Source of the DNA: Beijerinckiaceae bacterium
GTDB lineage: Bacteria; Pseudomonadota; Alphaproteobacteria; Rhizobiales; Beijerinckiaceae
DNA length: 18,886 nucleotides
Direction of reading: 5' to 3'
Assembly: GCA_947380915.1 (NCBI GenBank)
Contig: CANCSY010000039.1
Coordinates: forward strand, 1-18,886
The notes beneath the pieces were generated by a model. The model did no database searches. It was not told where the DNA came from and saw only the letters and a list, made by a program, of their open reading frames with translations. Made by a program: the position numbers and the translations under genes. Within the stretch, counting starts at the first letter, position 1. The number at the start of each line of letters is the position of its first letter. Below, one piece after another: positions 1-6,966 of the stretch.

Positions 1-33
1 AAAAAGTGGAGGCTTCTGTTGCCAGGCGCCTCC
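1..33 (-). terminator. tmRNA 3' hairpin and U-run
   Basis: On the minus strand GGAGGC (33-28) pairs with GCCTCC (13-8) across a 14-nt loop and is followed by ACTTTTT at the window edge. This fits an intrinsic terminator closing the tmRNA gene. It may also form the last helix of the coding piece. The U-run could continue beyond the window. Confidence 0.7.
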
Positions 34-89
34 GGGCCCCGCCTAAAAGTGCTACCCCTTAGGACTTTGATTTCGGTACTGGCACAGCA

Positions 90-128
90 TTACGCTGCGA
101 CGGCCACCGGAGCATAGTTGTCATTGGC
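90..128 (-). other. tmRNA tag-peptide reading frame (ANDNYAPVAVAA-stop)
   Basis: Twelve codons from GCC (128-126) to GCG (95-93) followed by TAA (92-90). The tag begins ANDN, as alphaproteobacterial tags do, and ends in VAA/AA, the hydrophobic C-terminus recognised by ClpXP-type proteases. The first Ala codon is taken as the resume codon by analogy with known tmRNAs. Confidence 0.9.
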
Positions 129-324
129 AACTACAAGTTTGACCCGATAACGGTGGTATCATGCCGGGCAAAAGCGCACCCTTTACACCCCCCGTCGAAC
201 CTATTTCGCCCCCCCGGAGCCCGCCTTGACGGGCTTGGGTGGAGGCGCCGGGTACCGCCCCCGGGTCCGAAAGGCTTATTCCGATAGCTGTTTATCGCCA
301 TAGTCCCCTTGCGGGGACACCATG

Positions 325-353
325 AATATAGGCGGCTATGGGCGGCTTTGAAA
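325..353 (-). promoter_or_regulatory. Probable sigma70-type promoter of the tmRNA gene
   Basis: On the minus strand TTTCAA (353-348), a 17-nt spacer and TATATT (330-325) resemble a -35/-10 pair. Transcription would begin about seven bases downstream, at 319-318, exactly where the first tmRNA hairpin starts. That match between predicted start and RNA 5' end is the main support. Confidence 0.6.
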
Positions 354-391
354 GTGGCGCGGGGGCCACGCGGCCGGTCTTTTTGACGAAA

Positions 392-418
392 GGGGCGATT
401 TCCGGTGGGAAACCGCCC
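392..418 (-). terminator. Hairpin after the LLM monooxygenase gene
   Basis: On the minus strand GGGCGGTTTCC (418-408), loop CACC, GGAAATCGCCC (403-393) forms an 11-bp stem. One pair is G-U on the minus transcript but would be A-C on the plus strand, which points to minus-strand use. It begins nine bases past the stop codon and is followed by only a short CTTT. It separates the monooxygenase gene from the tmRNA promoter downstream. Confidence 0.6.
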
Positions 419-426
419 GCCTTGGT

Positions 427-1473
427 TCACAGATGCGCGATCTTGGGCATGACCTCGGTCGAGAAGAGCTGCAGGGAGCGCAGGCCGTCGTCGAAGGAGA
501 GGTTTCCGAACATCATGTAAGCGAGGAGATAGTTTGTCCCCAGTTCGCCCGCCTGCTCGGTCAGCCTGGCCACGACCGTCTCGGGCGAGCCCGCGATCGC
601 CATGCCGCTGATCTCGCAGCTTTCGAAGTCGATGCCGCGATGGACATTGAGCCGCGCGGTGAACTCGTTCGAGCCATTGAGATTGCGGATGTAGTTGAGG
701 CTCGCCAGATGGTGCTCGAAGGCGGGCTTCATGATGCGGCGCGCCTCTTCGTCCGTATCCGCCACCACAATATGGCGCAGCTGGCCGATGGCGGCCCCGC
801 CCGGGAATTCCGCCTTGGGCTGGGCTGCGCCGCCGCGCTTCTCCAGCGCCGTCTTGTAGGCGTTGATGTTCACTTTTGCGTGGGCTGTGCCGCCATTGGC
901 GGTGAAATGCATGCCCTGCTCGCCGGCCCAGGTGGCGCCGATCTCGTTCGAGGAGCCGTACCAGAAGGCCGGATAGGGCCGCTGCAGGGGGCGCAGGGCC
1001 ATGGGCACGTCTGTATATTTGTAATAGGGGCCGTCGTGGGTCAGCTTTTCGCTGGTCAACCCCTTCACGAGGCACTCATAGGCGTCGAAGAAGATGTTGC
1101 GGGAATCCGCGTGATCGACCTTGTGGTAGTTCAGCTCGAAGGGCGAGACGCCGCGGCCCACGCCCACTTCCATGCGCCCGCGCGAGAGGTGATCGAGCAT
1201 GGCGATCTCCTCGATGAGGCGCAGGGGCGAATAGAGCGGCAACAGATAGCACAGGGGCCCGAAGCGCAGGCGCTTGGTGAGCCGCGCCAGCGCGCCCAGA
1301 TAAACGCCGGGCACCGGCACCATGTTCAGCGGCGTGCAATGATGCTCGGCCACATGCAGGCAGTAGAACCCGGCCTCGTCGGCGAGTTGGGCGAAGCGCA
1401 GGCGCTCGTCGAAGATGGTGGCGAGCGAACGGTCGCCTGTCTGCTCGACGTGATCGAAAAGTCCGACTTTCAT
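427..1473 (-). CDS. LLM-class flavin-dependent oxidoreductase (luciferase-like monooxygenase)
   Basis: The 348-residue product has the bacterial luciferase-like TIM-barrel pattern. Visible are an N-terminal strand MKVGLFDHVE, an AEHH motif at residues 43-45, a conserved block around residues 71-110 ending RGRMEVGVGRGVSPFE, and the usual full length of the family. Such enzymes use reduced FMN (or F420) to oxidise sulfonates, ketones, ethers or similar organics in the cytoplasm; the flavin reductase is often encoded elsewhere. The start is supported by GGAGGAAGC directly before ATG. It lies 83 bp downstream of the dioxygenase gene on the same strand, so the two are probably co-transcribed and may attack one substrate class (inference). 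No reductase gene is nearby. Family call is firm; substrate is unknown. Confidence 0.88.
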   Translation of the reverse strand: MKVGLFDHVEQTGDRSLATIFDERLRFAQLADEAGFYCLHVAEHHCTPLNMVPVPGVYLGALARLTKRLRFGPLCYLLPLYSPLRLIEEIAMLDHLSRGRMEVGVGRGVSPFELNYHKVDHADSRNIFFDAYECLVKGLTSEKLTHDGPYYKYTDVPMALRPLQRPYPAFWYGSSNEIGATWAGEQGMHFTANGGTAHAKVNINAYKTALEKRGGAAQPKAEFPGGAAIGQLRHIVVADTDEEARRIMKPAFEHHLASLNYIRNLNGSNEFTARLNVHRGIDFESCEISGMAIAGSPETVVARLTEQAGELGTNYLLAYMMFGNLSFDDGLRSLQLFSTEVMPKIAHL

Positions 1474-1556
1474 GCTTCCTCCGGTTCGTCTGGTGCGGGC
1501 CTTGTAGCCGGATCTTCGTCAATATCCAATCGAGCCGGAGCGAATGGCGATATTGC

Positions 1557-2378
1557 TCAGGGAATGGGCGGCTGATCGTCGCCGATGGTCACACGCTTCA
1601 TCAGGCGGCGCTCGGTTTCGGAGAAATCCGTGCGGGCATGCATGGTGGCGCGATTGTCCCAGACGATAATGTCGCCCACTTTCCACTGGTGGGCGTAGAC
1701 GAAGCGCGGATCTTCCGCATGGTCGCAAAGTTCGTCGATCAGCTTGCGGCTTTCATCGCGGTCCATGCCTTCGATATGGTCGGTCATCAGGCGGCAGACA
1801 TAGAGCGATTTCTCGCCGGTCTGGGGAATGGTGCGGGCCACCGGATGCATGCATTGCGGGCCAGCGCCCTCGCGCTTCTCGGCGGATGTCGCGCCATAGG
1901 TGAAGGTGTTCAGCGCCGTCTTGCCCGCGATTTTCTGCTTGGTCTCCTCCGGCAGGGTCGCATAGGCGAGCACCATGTTGGAGAACAGCGTGTCGCCGCC
2001 CTCCTTCGGGATCTCCAGAGCCATGAGAGCGGCGGCGCGACAAGGCTGCTTCTGGTGGATGCGGTCGAAATGGAAGGACATTTCCCCGTCGGGCAATTGC
2101 CCCAGCGGCTTGCCGTCCTCGCGGATGTTGGAGATCACCATGATGTCGTCGCGGCCCGAAAGCGGCGAGACGATGCGCGACTTTTCGATGGGGCCGAAGC
2201 ATTTGCCGAATTCCACCAGCTCGGCGTCGGTCAGGTGCTGGTCGTGCAACACGAGAATGTGATGCTTGAGGAAGGCGTCGAAGATGGTCTTCGAATCGTC
2301 CGGCGTGATGTTGCGCGCATCAAGGCCGATGATTTCGGCGCCCAGCGGCGCATCCAGCGGCTTCACGGTGATTGCCAT
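1557..2378 (-). CDS. TauD/TfdA-family Fe(II)/2-oxoglutarate-dependent dioxygenase
   Basis: The 273-residue protein has the family's facial triad: HFD with H103 and D105, and the distal histidine H247 in RATMHAR. R262 in the MKRVTI segment is the likely 2-oxoglutarate-binding arginine. These enzymes hydroxylate a substrate while decarboxylating 2-oxoglutarate, releasing succinate. Known members cleave taurine (TauD) or 2,4-D (TfdA). I chose the ATG at 2378-2376 because GAGGGAG precedes it and the TauD-like domain begins at once with MAITVKPLDAPLGAEI. The open frame runs on upstream to 3611 only because the opposite strand is coding. It is followed by the LLM monooxygenase gene, and the Bug gene at 2544 is divergent. 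The substrate cannot be read from the sequence. Confidence 0.92.
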   Translation of the reverse strand: MAITVKPLDAPLGAEIIGLDARNITPDDSKTIFDAFLKHHILVLHDQHLTDAELVEFGKCFGPIEKSRIVSPLSGRDDIMVISNIREDGKPLGQLPDGEMSFHFDRIHQKQPCRAAALMALEIPKEGGDTLFSNMVLAYATLPEETKQKIAGKTALNTFTYGATSAEKREGAGPQCMHPVARTIPQTGEKSLYVCRLMTDHIEGMDRDESRKLIDELCDHAEDPRFVYAHQWKVGDIIVWDNRATMHARTDFSETERRLMKRVTIGDDQPPIP

Positions 2379-2429
2379 TGTCTGCTCCCTCAAGTCCTGC
2401 GGCCGCTTCCAGCGCGACGCTCGGTGGAC

Positions 2430-2459
2430 AATGTAAGGGATCAGGAGGCTTTGCGCCAA
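2430..2459 (-). promoter_or_regulatory. Possible promoter of the dioxygenase-monooxygenase pair
   Basis: On the minus strand TTGGCG (2459-2454), an 18-nt spacer and TACATT (2435-2430) each match four of six sigma70 consensus bases. It would give a leader of roughly 45 nt before the dioxygenase ATG. The match is modest, so this is a candidate only. Confidence 0.32.
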
Positions 2460-2471
2460 GGGGTAAGGTGA

Positions 2472-2487
2472 AGGCGCCCGGGCGCCT
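2472..2487. promoter_or_regulatory. 16-bp perfect palindrome in a divergent intergenic region (possible operator)
   Basis: AGGCGCCCGGGCGCCT is a perfect 16-bp palindrome between the divergent dioxygenase and Bug genes. It sits just upstream of the candidate dioxygenase -35 and about 57 bp before the Bug start codon. Position fits a binding site for a dimeric regulator. The site consists almost entirely of G and C, so chance occurrence is not excluded, and no regulator gene lies in the window. Confidence 0.35.
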
Positions 2488-2543
2488 GGCGCTTGCCTTC
2501 GCCGCCGTTCCCCGCAAAATGCGGGAATCATCGGGAGGATGGC

Positions 2544-3599
2544 ATGAAGAGCTTGTTGAGCCTGCGACATTTGGCGGCGGCCGCAATCGCGGCGGGGCTG
2601 GCGGGCGGGGCGGCCCAGGCGCAAGCGCCTGACCCCGTGGCCGGATTTTATCGCGGGCGCAACGTGACCCTGCTGATTGGCTCCTCCCCGGGCGGGGGCT
2701 ATGACCTCTACGGGCGGCTGATCGCACGCTTTATCGGGCGTCACATTCCCGGCAATCCCCAGGTCATCGTCCAGAACATGCCCGGCGCCGCCTCCAATGT
2801 GGCGGCGGCCTATGTGTACAATGTCGCGCCCAAGGATGGCACTGTCATGGGCGCGATCTTCATGGGGGCGGTGGTCGACCCGCTCTTTGGCGAAGCCAAG
2901 CGCAGCACCCATGACACCGCGAAATTCAATTATATCGGCAACGCCAACAGCGACGCCTATGTCTGCCTGATCCGCACCGACGCGGGGGTGAATTCGCTCA
3001 GCGATGTCTTCGACAAGGAGATCGTGATGGGCGCGAGCGCCGAGGGCGCCTCGACCCGGGATTTTCCGTCGCTCTTGAAGAATCTGCTGGGGGTGAAGTT
3101 CAAGATCGTGGCGGGCTATCCGGGCACCCGCGAAATCAATCTGGCGATTGAAAAGGGCGAGGTGCAGGGCGGTTGCGGGGAGACCTGGTCGAGCGTGGCC
3201 GCCACCTATCCCGCCTGGTTCCGGGACAAGCTGGTGAAGCCCCTCGTGCAGGAATCCAACGTCGGCTATCCCGAGCTTGACCGGATGGGCGTGCCGCTCT
3301 CGAAGGAATTCGCCAAAACGCCCGAGCAGAAGCAGATCCTCGATCTGGTCTACAGCCAGACGACCTTCGGGCGCCCCTATGTGGTTGCGCCCGGCGTGCC
3401 GCAGGAGCGGGTGGACGCCCTGCGCAAGGCCTTCATGGCGACCATGACCGACCCTGAGCTGGTGGCCGAGGCCAAGCGCATCAATCTCGACATCGCCCCG
3501 ATCCCCGGCGAGGAATTGCAAGTCCTCATCGCCAAGCTCTACGCCACGCCGCAGGAGGTGGTGGACAAGGCCAAGGCGGCGCTTGTTTACAAACCCTGA
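2544..3599 (+). CDS. Bug/TctC-family periplasmic solute-binding protein
   Basis: The 351-residue product begins with a Sec signal peptide (residues 1 to about 27, ending AGGAAQAQA). It continues into the family hallmark GSSPGGGYDLYGRL and IPGNPQVIVQNMPGAAS, then APKDGTVMG, and later GVPQERVDALRKAFMATM. Bug proteins capture small carboxylates and related organics for TctAB permeases or serve as free receptors. ATG at 2544 was chosen because GGGAGG precedes it by about six bases and the signal peptide starts there; a longer in-frame start at 2493 would precede that Shine-Dalgarno. It is divergent from the oxygenase pair, which suggests delivery of their substrate (inference). No tctA or tctB gene accompanies it. 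Confidence 0.92.
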   Translation: MKSLLSLRHLAAAAIAAGLAGGAAQAQAPDPVAGFYRGRNVTLLIGSSPGGGYDLYGRLIARFIGRHIPGNPQVIVQNMPGAASNVAAAYVYNVAPKDGTVMGAIFMGAVVDPLFGEAKRSTHDTAKFNYIGNANSDAYVCLIRTDAGVNSLSDVFDKEIVMGASAEGASTRDFPSLLKNLLGVKFKIVAGYPGTREINLAIEKGEVQGGCGETWSSVAATYPAWFRDKLVKPLVQESNVGYPELDRMGVPLSKEFAKTPEQKQILDLVYSQTTFGRPYVVAPGVPQERVDALRKAFMATMTDPELVAEAKRINLDIAPIPGEELQVLIAKLYATPQEVVDKAKAALVYKP

Positions 3600-3661
3600 A
3601 CTTTGTTTCAACAGCAGCTGTATTATTGCCGTGATTATGCTAAAAGGCCGATAGTCGCGGT

Positions 3662-3685
3662 GGCGGCTTCGGTCGCCTTATTTCG
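3662..3685 (+). terminator. UUCG-capped hairpin after the first Bug gene
   Basis: GGCGGC (3662-3667), TTCG, GTCGCC (3672-3677) forms a 6-bp stem closed by the extra-stable C(UUCG)G tetraloop, followed by TTATTTCG. It lies 62 bp past the Bug stop codon, so it is a plausible terminator. It also ends only 15 bp before the Shine-Dalgarno of the next gene. Confidence 0.55.
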
Positions 3686-3706
3686 TTATTTTAAGAGGCT
3701 TTGATC

Positions 3707-4198
3707 ATGGCTGAAAGTGGAACGAGCCCATCTGGCTCAGCTCCTGATGCAGCATTGGAGTCAACGACTGGCGGCGATTCCGCAGATTTTGAGAGGGGCG
3801 TTGGTTTTTCGCTTTGGGGCCTTCTGGGAGCTCTGGTCGTTTCGTCGGTCATGACTCTGGTTTTTGTCAATGTCATCATGCATCAGGGCCAGAACCTGAA
3901 AGCAGGCGGCGGCGCACAGGGTGTGGCCGCCTTCGCGGAGCTGGCCATGCTGTGGCTCGCCATCGTATTTTCATGCGTCGCATCGCTTTGTTATTGCTTC
4001 GTCGGGCTTCTTGCTTCGAGCGTCTTCAACAAAGGAGAGCTCTGGTTTTTCTCCCTTGCCGGGTTGCTCTCCTCCGTGGTCGTGTGCGTCTTTACCAGCG
4101 AATTGCTGGGCCCCGTCAGCAGTTTGATGTTTCCGCTCATTCATGGGGCGGCGACGACGTCGACCTATTGGCTCATTTCGAAATGGCCCGCCGCGTGA
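3707..4198 (+). CDS. Hypothetical four-helix integral membrane protein
   Basis: I do not recognise the family. The 163-residue product has a Ser/Ala/Gly-rich, acidic N-terminus (residues 1-30). Four hydrophobic segments follow at roughly 33-57, 72-101, 112-133 and 138-159, with short connecting loops. The second helix carries a CVASLCYC cluster of cysteines. ATG at 3707 follows AAGAGG by eight bases; an in-frame TTG two codons earlier is possible but less well placed. Its base composition looks lower in G+C than the flanking genes and it uses more T-ending codons, which may indicate transfer or simply a membrane protein. It converges on the second Bug gene. No transporter or enzyme motif was seen. 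Confidence 0.75.
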   Translation: MAESGTSPSGSAPDAALESTTGGDSADFERGVGFSLWGLLGALVVSSVMTLVFVNVIMHQGQNLKAGGGAQGVAAFAELAMLWLAIVFSCVASLCYCFVGLLASSVFNKGELWFFSLAGLLSSVVVCVFTSELLGPVSSLMFPLIHGAATTSTYWLISKWPAA

Positions 4199-4218
4199 GG
4201 GGTCGCCCCACGCGGCGG
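4188..4218. terminator. Strong bulged hairpin between convergent genes (probable bidirectional terminator)
   Basis: CCGCCGCGT (4188-4196) pairs with ACGCGGCGG (4210-4218), and after a GA bulge GGGG pairs with CCCC around a TCG loop: 13 pairs in total. The stem contains the stop codon of the membrane-protein gene and ends 11 bp before the stop of the second Bug gene. No U-run follows on either strand. Confidence 0.5.
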
Positions 4219-4228
4219 CGTCTGTAGC

Positions 4229-5254
4229 CTATTCGCTTCCCAGCAGCTTCTTGGCGAGCGTCACGGCGCTGGCGGGCGTTGCAACAATCTGTCTGGCGAT
4301 CTTGTCGAGGTTCTCGCCGCCGTTCGGCTCGACGGGAATCTGGACCTTTTCGGCTTCGGCAAGGAATTCGGGATCCTTCATGGTGGCGTCGAAGGCCTTG
4401 CGCAGCGCGTCCAAGCGCTCCTGCGGCACGCCCGGCGGCAGGAAGACGGCGCGGGCGAATTCGGAGGAGCCGCAGATCATCAGCAGCGCAGCCTTCTGAT
4501 CCTCGGTGCGGGCGAGTTCCAGCAGGGTCGGCACGTCAGGCAGCAGGGGGTCGCGGGTCAGGCCATCGACCACCAGGGCTTTCAGCTTCTTGTCGCGGAT
4601 ATATTGCGGCGCCTGCGCCACGACGCTGACCCATGAAGCGCCACGTCCCTGGATTTCGCCGCGCTCCATGGCCAGGTTCAGATCGGCGACGCCGTTGTAA
4701 CCCAGCACGAATTTGAATTTCGTGCCGAGGATTTCATTAAGCGCCTGCGGCACCGTGAAGGTGGGCGAGTTGCGCCCGGTGGCGCCCATGATGACTTCGG
4801 TCTTCGTGGCTTCTTCCAGCGTCTGCGCCGGGGCCGTGTGCCAGACGCCTGCGAAATTGCGCAGCGGCGCCATGTTGCCGAGCCAGCGCCATTTGGAAAT
4901 GTCGTATTTGCCGGCCACATTGGCCTCGGTGAGCTGGCTGGTGACATTGGTCTGCTGGGTCATGCCCATGGTCAGGCCATCCTTGGGAGCGGTATGCTCC
5001 ATCTGGATGGAGGTGGAGATGCCGCCGCCGACGCCGCCCGCCAGTTTCACCACGATGATCGGCTTGCCGGGAATATGCTTGCCCATGTGGTTGGCGAGCG
5101 TGCGAGCGTAGATGTCATAGCTGCCGCCGGCGCCTGCGCCCACGATGAAGCTGATGGTCTTGCCGGTGTAGAATTGTTCAATGCTCTGGGCGCTGGCCAG
5201 GGCTCCGGTGAGCGGCAGAAGGGCGAGGCCGAGGGCGAGCTGGTTCAGGCGCAA
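4229..5254 (-). CDS. Second Bug/TctC-family periplasmic solute-binding protein
   Basis: The 341-residue product has a signal peptide (residues 1-23, ending LASAQS). Family motifs are VGAGAGGSYDIYARTLA, HIPGKPIIVVK, APKDGLTMGM and, near the C-terminus, PGVPQERLDALRKAFDATM. The last motif is close to that of the Bug protein at 2544, so the two are paralogues. The start is TTG at 5254-5252: a TGA lies in frame 18 bases upstream, no ATG intervenes, GGAG is six bases before the TTG, and the signal peptide begins there. Ligand is unknown. Like the first Bug gene it has no TctAB partner in the window. Confidence 0.9.
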   Translation of the reverse strand: MRLNQLALGLALLPLTGALASAQSIEQFYTGKTISFIVGAGAGGSYDIYARTLANHMGKHIPGKPIIVVKLAGGVGGGISTSIQMEHTAPKDGLTMGMTQQTNVTSQLTEANVAGKYDISKWRWLGNMAPLRNFAGVWHTAPAQTLEEATKTEVIMGATGRNSPTFTVPQALNEILGTKFKFVLGYNGVADLNLAMERGEIQGRGASWVSVVAQAPQYIRDKKLKALVVDGLTRDPLLPDVPTLLELARTEDQKAALLMICGSSEFARAVFLPPGVPQERLDALRKAFDATMKDPEFLAEAEKVQIPVEPNGGENLDKIARQIVATPASAVTLAKKLLGSE

Positions 5255-5419
5255 GGGAGTCTCCGAATGTCAGGGGCTTGGCTTTTGACTGCCTAGCACA
5301 GCCCTTCGCGTCCATCCATGGGCGCGGGTTGATGCGACAATTGTAAAGCTCTTGTCAGGGCCATGTGACTGCGCCACTTTCAGAGGGCCTCCTGATGGTC
5401 AGGTGGCGGAAAGGCCGCC

Positions 5420-6112
5420 ATGGAAGACGTCATCCAGATCGAAGCAAAGCTCGATCCGCGCCCCTATGGGCTTTTTGGTCTCCTGCTCAGTCTGGGCGGG
5501 ATAGCCGGGATCGTGCTTGGCGTGCTGGCTCTTGGCCTTGCCCCCTTGCTCGCCAACGGGATGGAATATGTCCTGATCCTGGGCTGCGGACTCTATCTTG
5601 CCGCCATTTTCGCCATCTGGGCCATGGCCCGACTGCGGGCTGGTCCCGCCTGGCCCCTGCTTTTGGGCTGGACGCCTTGTCGGCTGGACAGGACCTTCTG
5701 GGCGCTTTTGGCGGCGGCCATTGCATATGGGCCCCTGGCCAGCCTTTTGATCAATTATTTCAACCCGGCCTTCAGGCCCCTGTTCACCCTGCCTGATGAC
5801 ATTTTTGGCATCGCCGCCGGCCTGTTTCTGGTCGTGGTTCTCGCGCCCCTGTCCGAAGAGCTTCTGTTTCGCGGCTGGATCTATACCGCACTGCGCTGGC
5901 GGTTCAGTTTTTCGGCCGCGCTCTGGGCGAGCGCGATCCTCTTCGCCCTCGCCCATTGGGAATCGACCCATCTCTACGCCTTGGTCATCCTGCCCATCGG
6001 CCTCGTGCTGGGCTATCTGCGCGAGCGCACCGGCAGCACAAGGGCCACCGCCCTGTTCCACATGATCTATAATTCCTCCGCATTGGCTCTCAGCTTCTTG
6101 GGGAAGGTTTGA
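5420..6112 (+). CDS. CPBP-family intramembrane glutamic endopeptidase (Abi/CAAX-protease-like)
   Basis: The 230-residue membrane protein contains all the CPBP motifs: SEELLFRG with E146, E147 and R151; FALAH with F175 and H179; and HMIYN with H214 and N218. Hydrophobic segments lie at about 18-45, 48-71, 93-112, 128-144, 164-178 and 186-200. Members include Rce1-like CAAX proteases and bacterial proteins linked to bacteriocin self-immunity; most bacterial substrates are unknown. ATG at 5420 is preceded by a weak GGAAAGG. It is followed 59 bp later by thyA on the same strand and may share a transcript with it. Nothing nearby suggests a bacteriocin or a prenylated substrate. Confidence 0.88.
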   Translation: MEDVIQIEAKLDPRPYGLFGLLLSLGGIAGIVLGVLALGLAPLLANGMEYVLILGCGLYLAAIFAIWAMARLRAGPAWPLLLGWTPCRLDRTFWALLAAAIAYGPLASLLINYFNPAFRPLFTLPDDIFGIAAGLFLVVVLAPLSEELLFRGWIYTALRWRFSFSAALWASAILFALAHWESTHLYALVILPIGLVLGYLRERTGSTRATALFHMIYNSSALALSFLGKV

Positions 6113-6171
6113 GAGAGCAGGGGCGCAGCGCGACCGGATGGGATAGAGTGCGCGCCTGGCAGGGAACCAAT

Positions 6172-6966
6172 ATGCAGGCCTATCACGACCTTCTGCGCCG
6201 CGTCCTCGACGAAGGCGTCCGCAAATCCGACCGCACCGGCACGGGGACCATCTCGGTTTTCGGCCACCAGATGCGCTTCGATCTTTCGAAGGGCTTTCCG
6301 CTGGTCACGACCAAGCGGCTGCATCTGAAATCCATCGTCCACGAGCTTCTGTGGTTCCTGAAAGGCGACACCAATATCGCCTATCTCAAGGCCAATGGCG
6401 TCTCCATCTGGGACGAATGGGCGGATGAGAAGGGCGATCTGGGTCCGGTCTATGGCAAGCAGTGGCGCTCCTGGGAGGGGGCTGATGGCCAGACCCATGA
6501 CCAGATCAAGTGGGTGCTGGATGAGATCAAGCGCAATCCCGATTCGCGCCGCCTCGTGGTCTCCGCCTGGAACGTGGCCGACGTGCCGCGCATGAAGCTG
6601 GCGCCCTGTCATTGTCTGTTCCAGTTCTATGTGGCGGAGGGGCGGCTCTCCTGCCAACTCTACCAGCGTTCCGCCGATATTTTCCTGGGCGTGCCCTTCA
6701 ATATCGCCAGCTACGCCCTGCTGACCGTGATGATGGCGCAGGCGGCGGGCCTGCAACCCGGCGATTTCGTCCATTCCTTTGGCGACGCCCATCTTTATCT
6801 GAACCACCTCGATCAGGCCCACGAGCAGCTATCGCGATCCCTGCGTCCCCTCCCGCAGTTGAGCTTGAACCCGGCTGTGGCGTCGCTGTTTGATTATGCC
6901 TATGACGACATCGTGATCGAGGGTTACGATCCCTGGCCCGCGATCAAGGCCCCGGTGGCGGTCTGA
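6172..6966 (+). CDS. thyA: Thymidylate synthase
   Basis: Converts dUMP and 5,10-methylene-tetrahydrofolate to dTMP and dihydrofolate in the cytoplasm. From the ATG at 6172 the protein is 264 residues, the same length as E. coli ThyA. The nucleophile C146 lies in the expected APCHCLFQF context. Other signatures are [27 protein letters not shown], the FLKGDTNI segment, [20 protein letters not shown] and [10 protein letters not shown]. An open TTG start at 6109 would add 21 residues before this conserved N-terminus and was rejected; AGGGAA precedes the ATG. Its stop overlaps the folA start (TGATG), so translation is coupled. The neighbouring product regenerates the folate that ThyA consumes. Confidence 0.98.
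   Translation: MQAYHDLLRRVLDEGVRKSDRTGTGTISVFGHQMRFDLSKGFPLVTTKRLHLKSIVHELLWFLKGDTNIAYLKANGVSIWDEWADEKGDLGPVYGKQWRSWEGADGQTHDQIKWVLDEIKRNPDSRRLVVSAWNVADVPRMKLAPCHCLFQFYVAEGRLSCQLYQRSADIFLGVPFNIASYALLTVMMAQAAGLQPGDFVHSFGDAHLYLNHLDQAHEQLSRSLRPLPQLSLNPAVASLFDYAYDDIVIEGYDPWPAIKAPVAV

Larger units (their letters stand above)
1..319 (-). ncRNA. ssrA: Circularly permuted two-piece tmRNA (alphaproteobacterial type)
   Basis: tmRNA rescues stalled ribosomes and tags the unfinished protein for proteolysis. Read on the minus strand, an acceptor piece comes first: a GTCCCC-GCAA-GGGGAC hairpin (318-303), then a T-arm (264-248) and acceptor 3' strand CGCCTCC (247-241). A short intervening hairpin follows (235-218). 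The coding piece then starts with GGGGGCG (213-207), which pairs with CGCCTCC over 7 bp including one G-U, and continues with AAATAGGTTCGACGGGG. The tag frame runs from GCC at 128-126 to TAA at 92-90 and encodes ANDNYAPVAVAA. Order acceptor-spacer-coding is the permuted arrangement known from alphaproteobacteria. Exact mature ends are inferred. Oddities: the 7-nt T-loop is GGCGGTA rather than the usual TTC-type loop, and the acceptor strand is followed by ACCCA, so CCA is not templated in exact register. Confidence 0.93.

Noticed and set aside
131..1075. Minus-strand frame of 314 codons running from the monooxygenase region into the tmRNA
   Set aside because: It is out of frame with the monooxygenase and overlaps a structured RNA gene and its promoter.
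433..1575. Plus-strand frame of 380 codons
   Set aside because: Antisense to the LLM monooxygenase gene, which has a strong Shine-Dalgarno and family motifs.
2379..3611. 410-codon upstream extension of the dioxygenase frame
   Set aside because: It is antisense to the Bug gene. The dioxygenase domain and its Shine-Dalgarno begin at 2378.
3600..5300. A complete tripartite tricarboxylate transporter (TctABC) locus
   Set aside because: Only Bug/TctC-type receptors are present. The small membrane protein shows no specific TctB motif and there is no large TctA gene.
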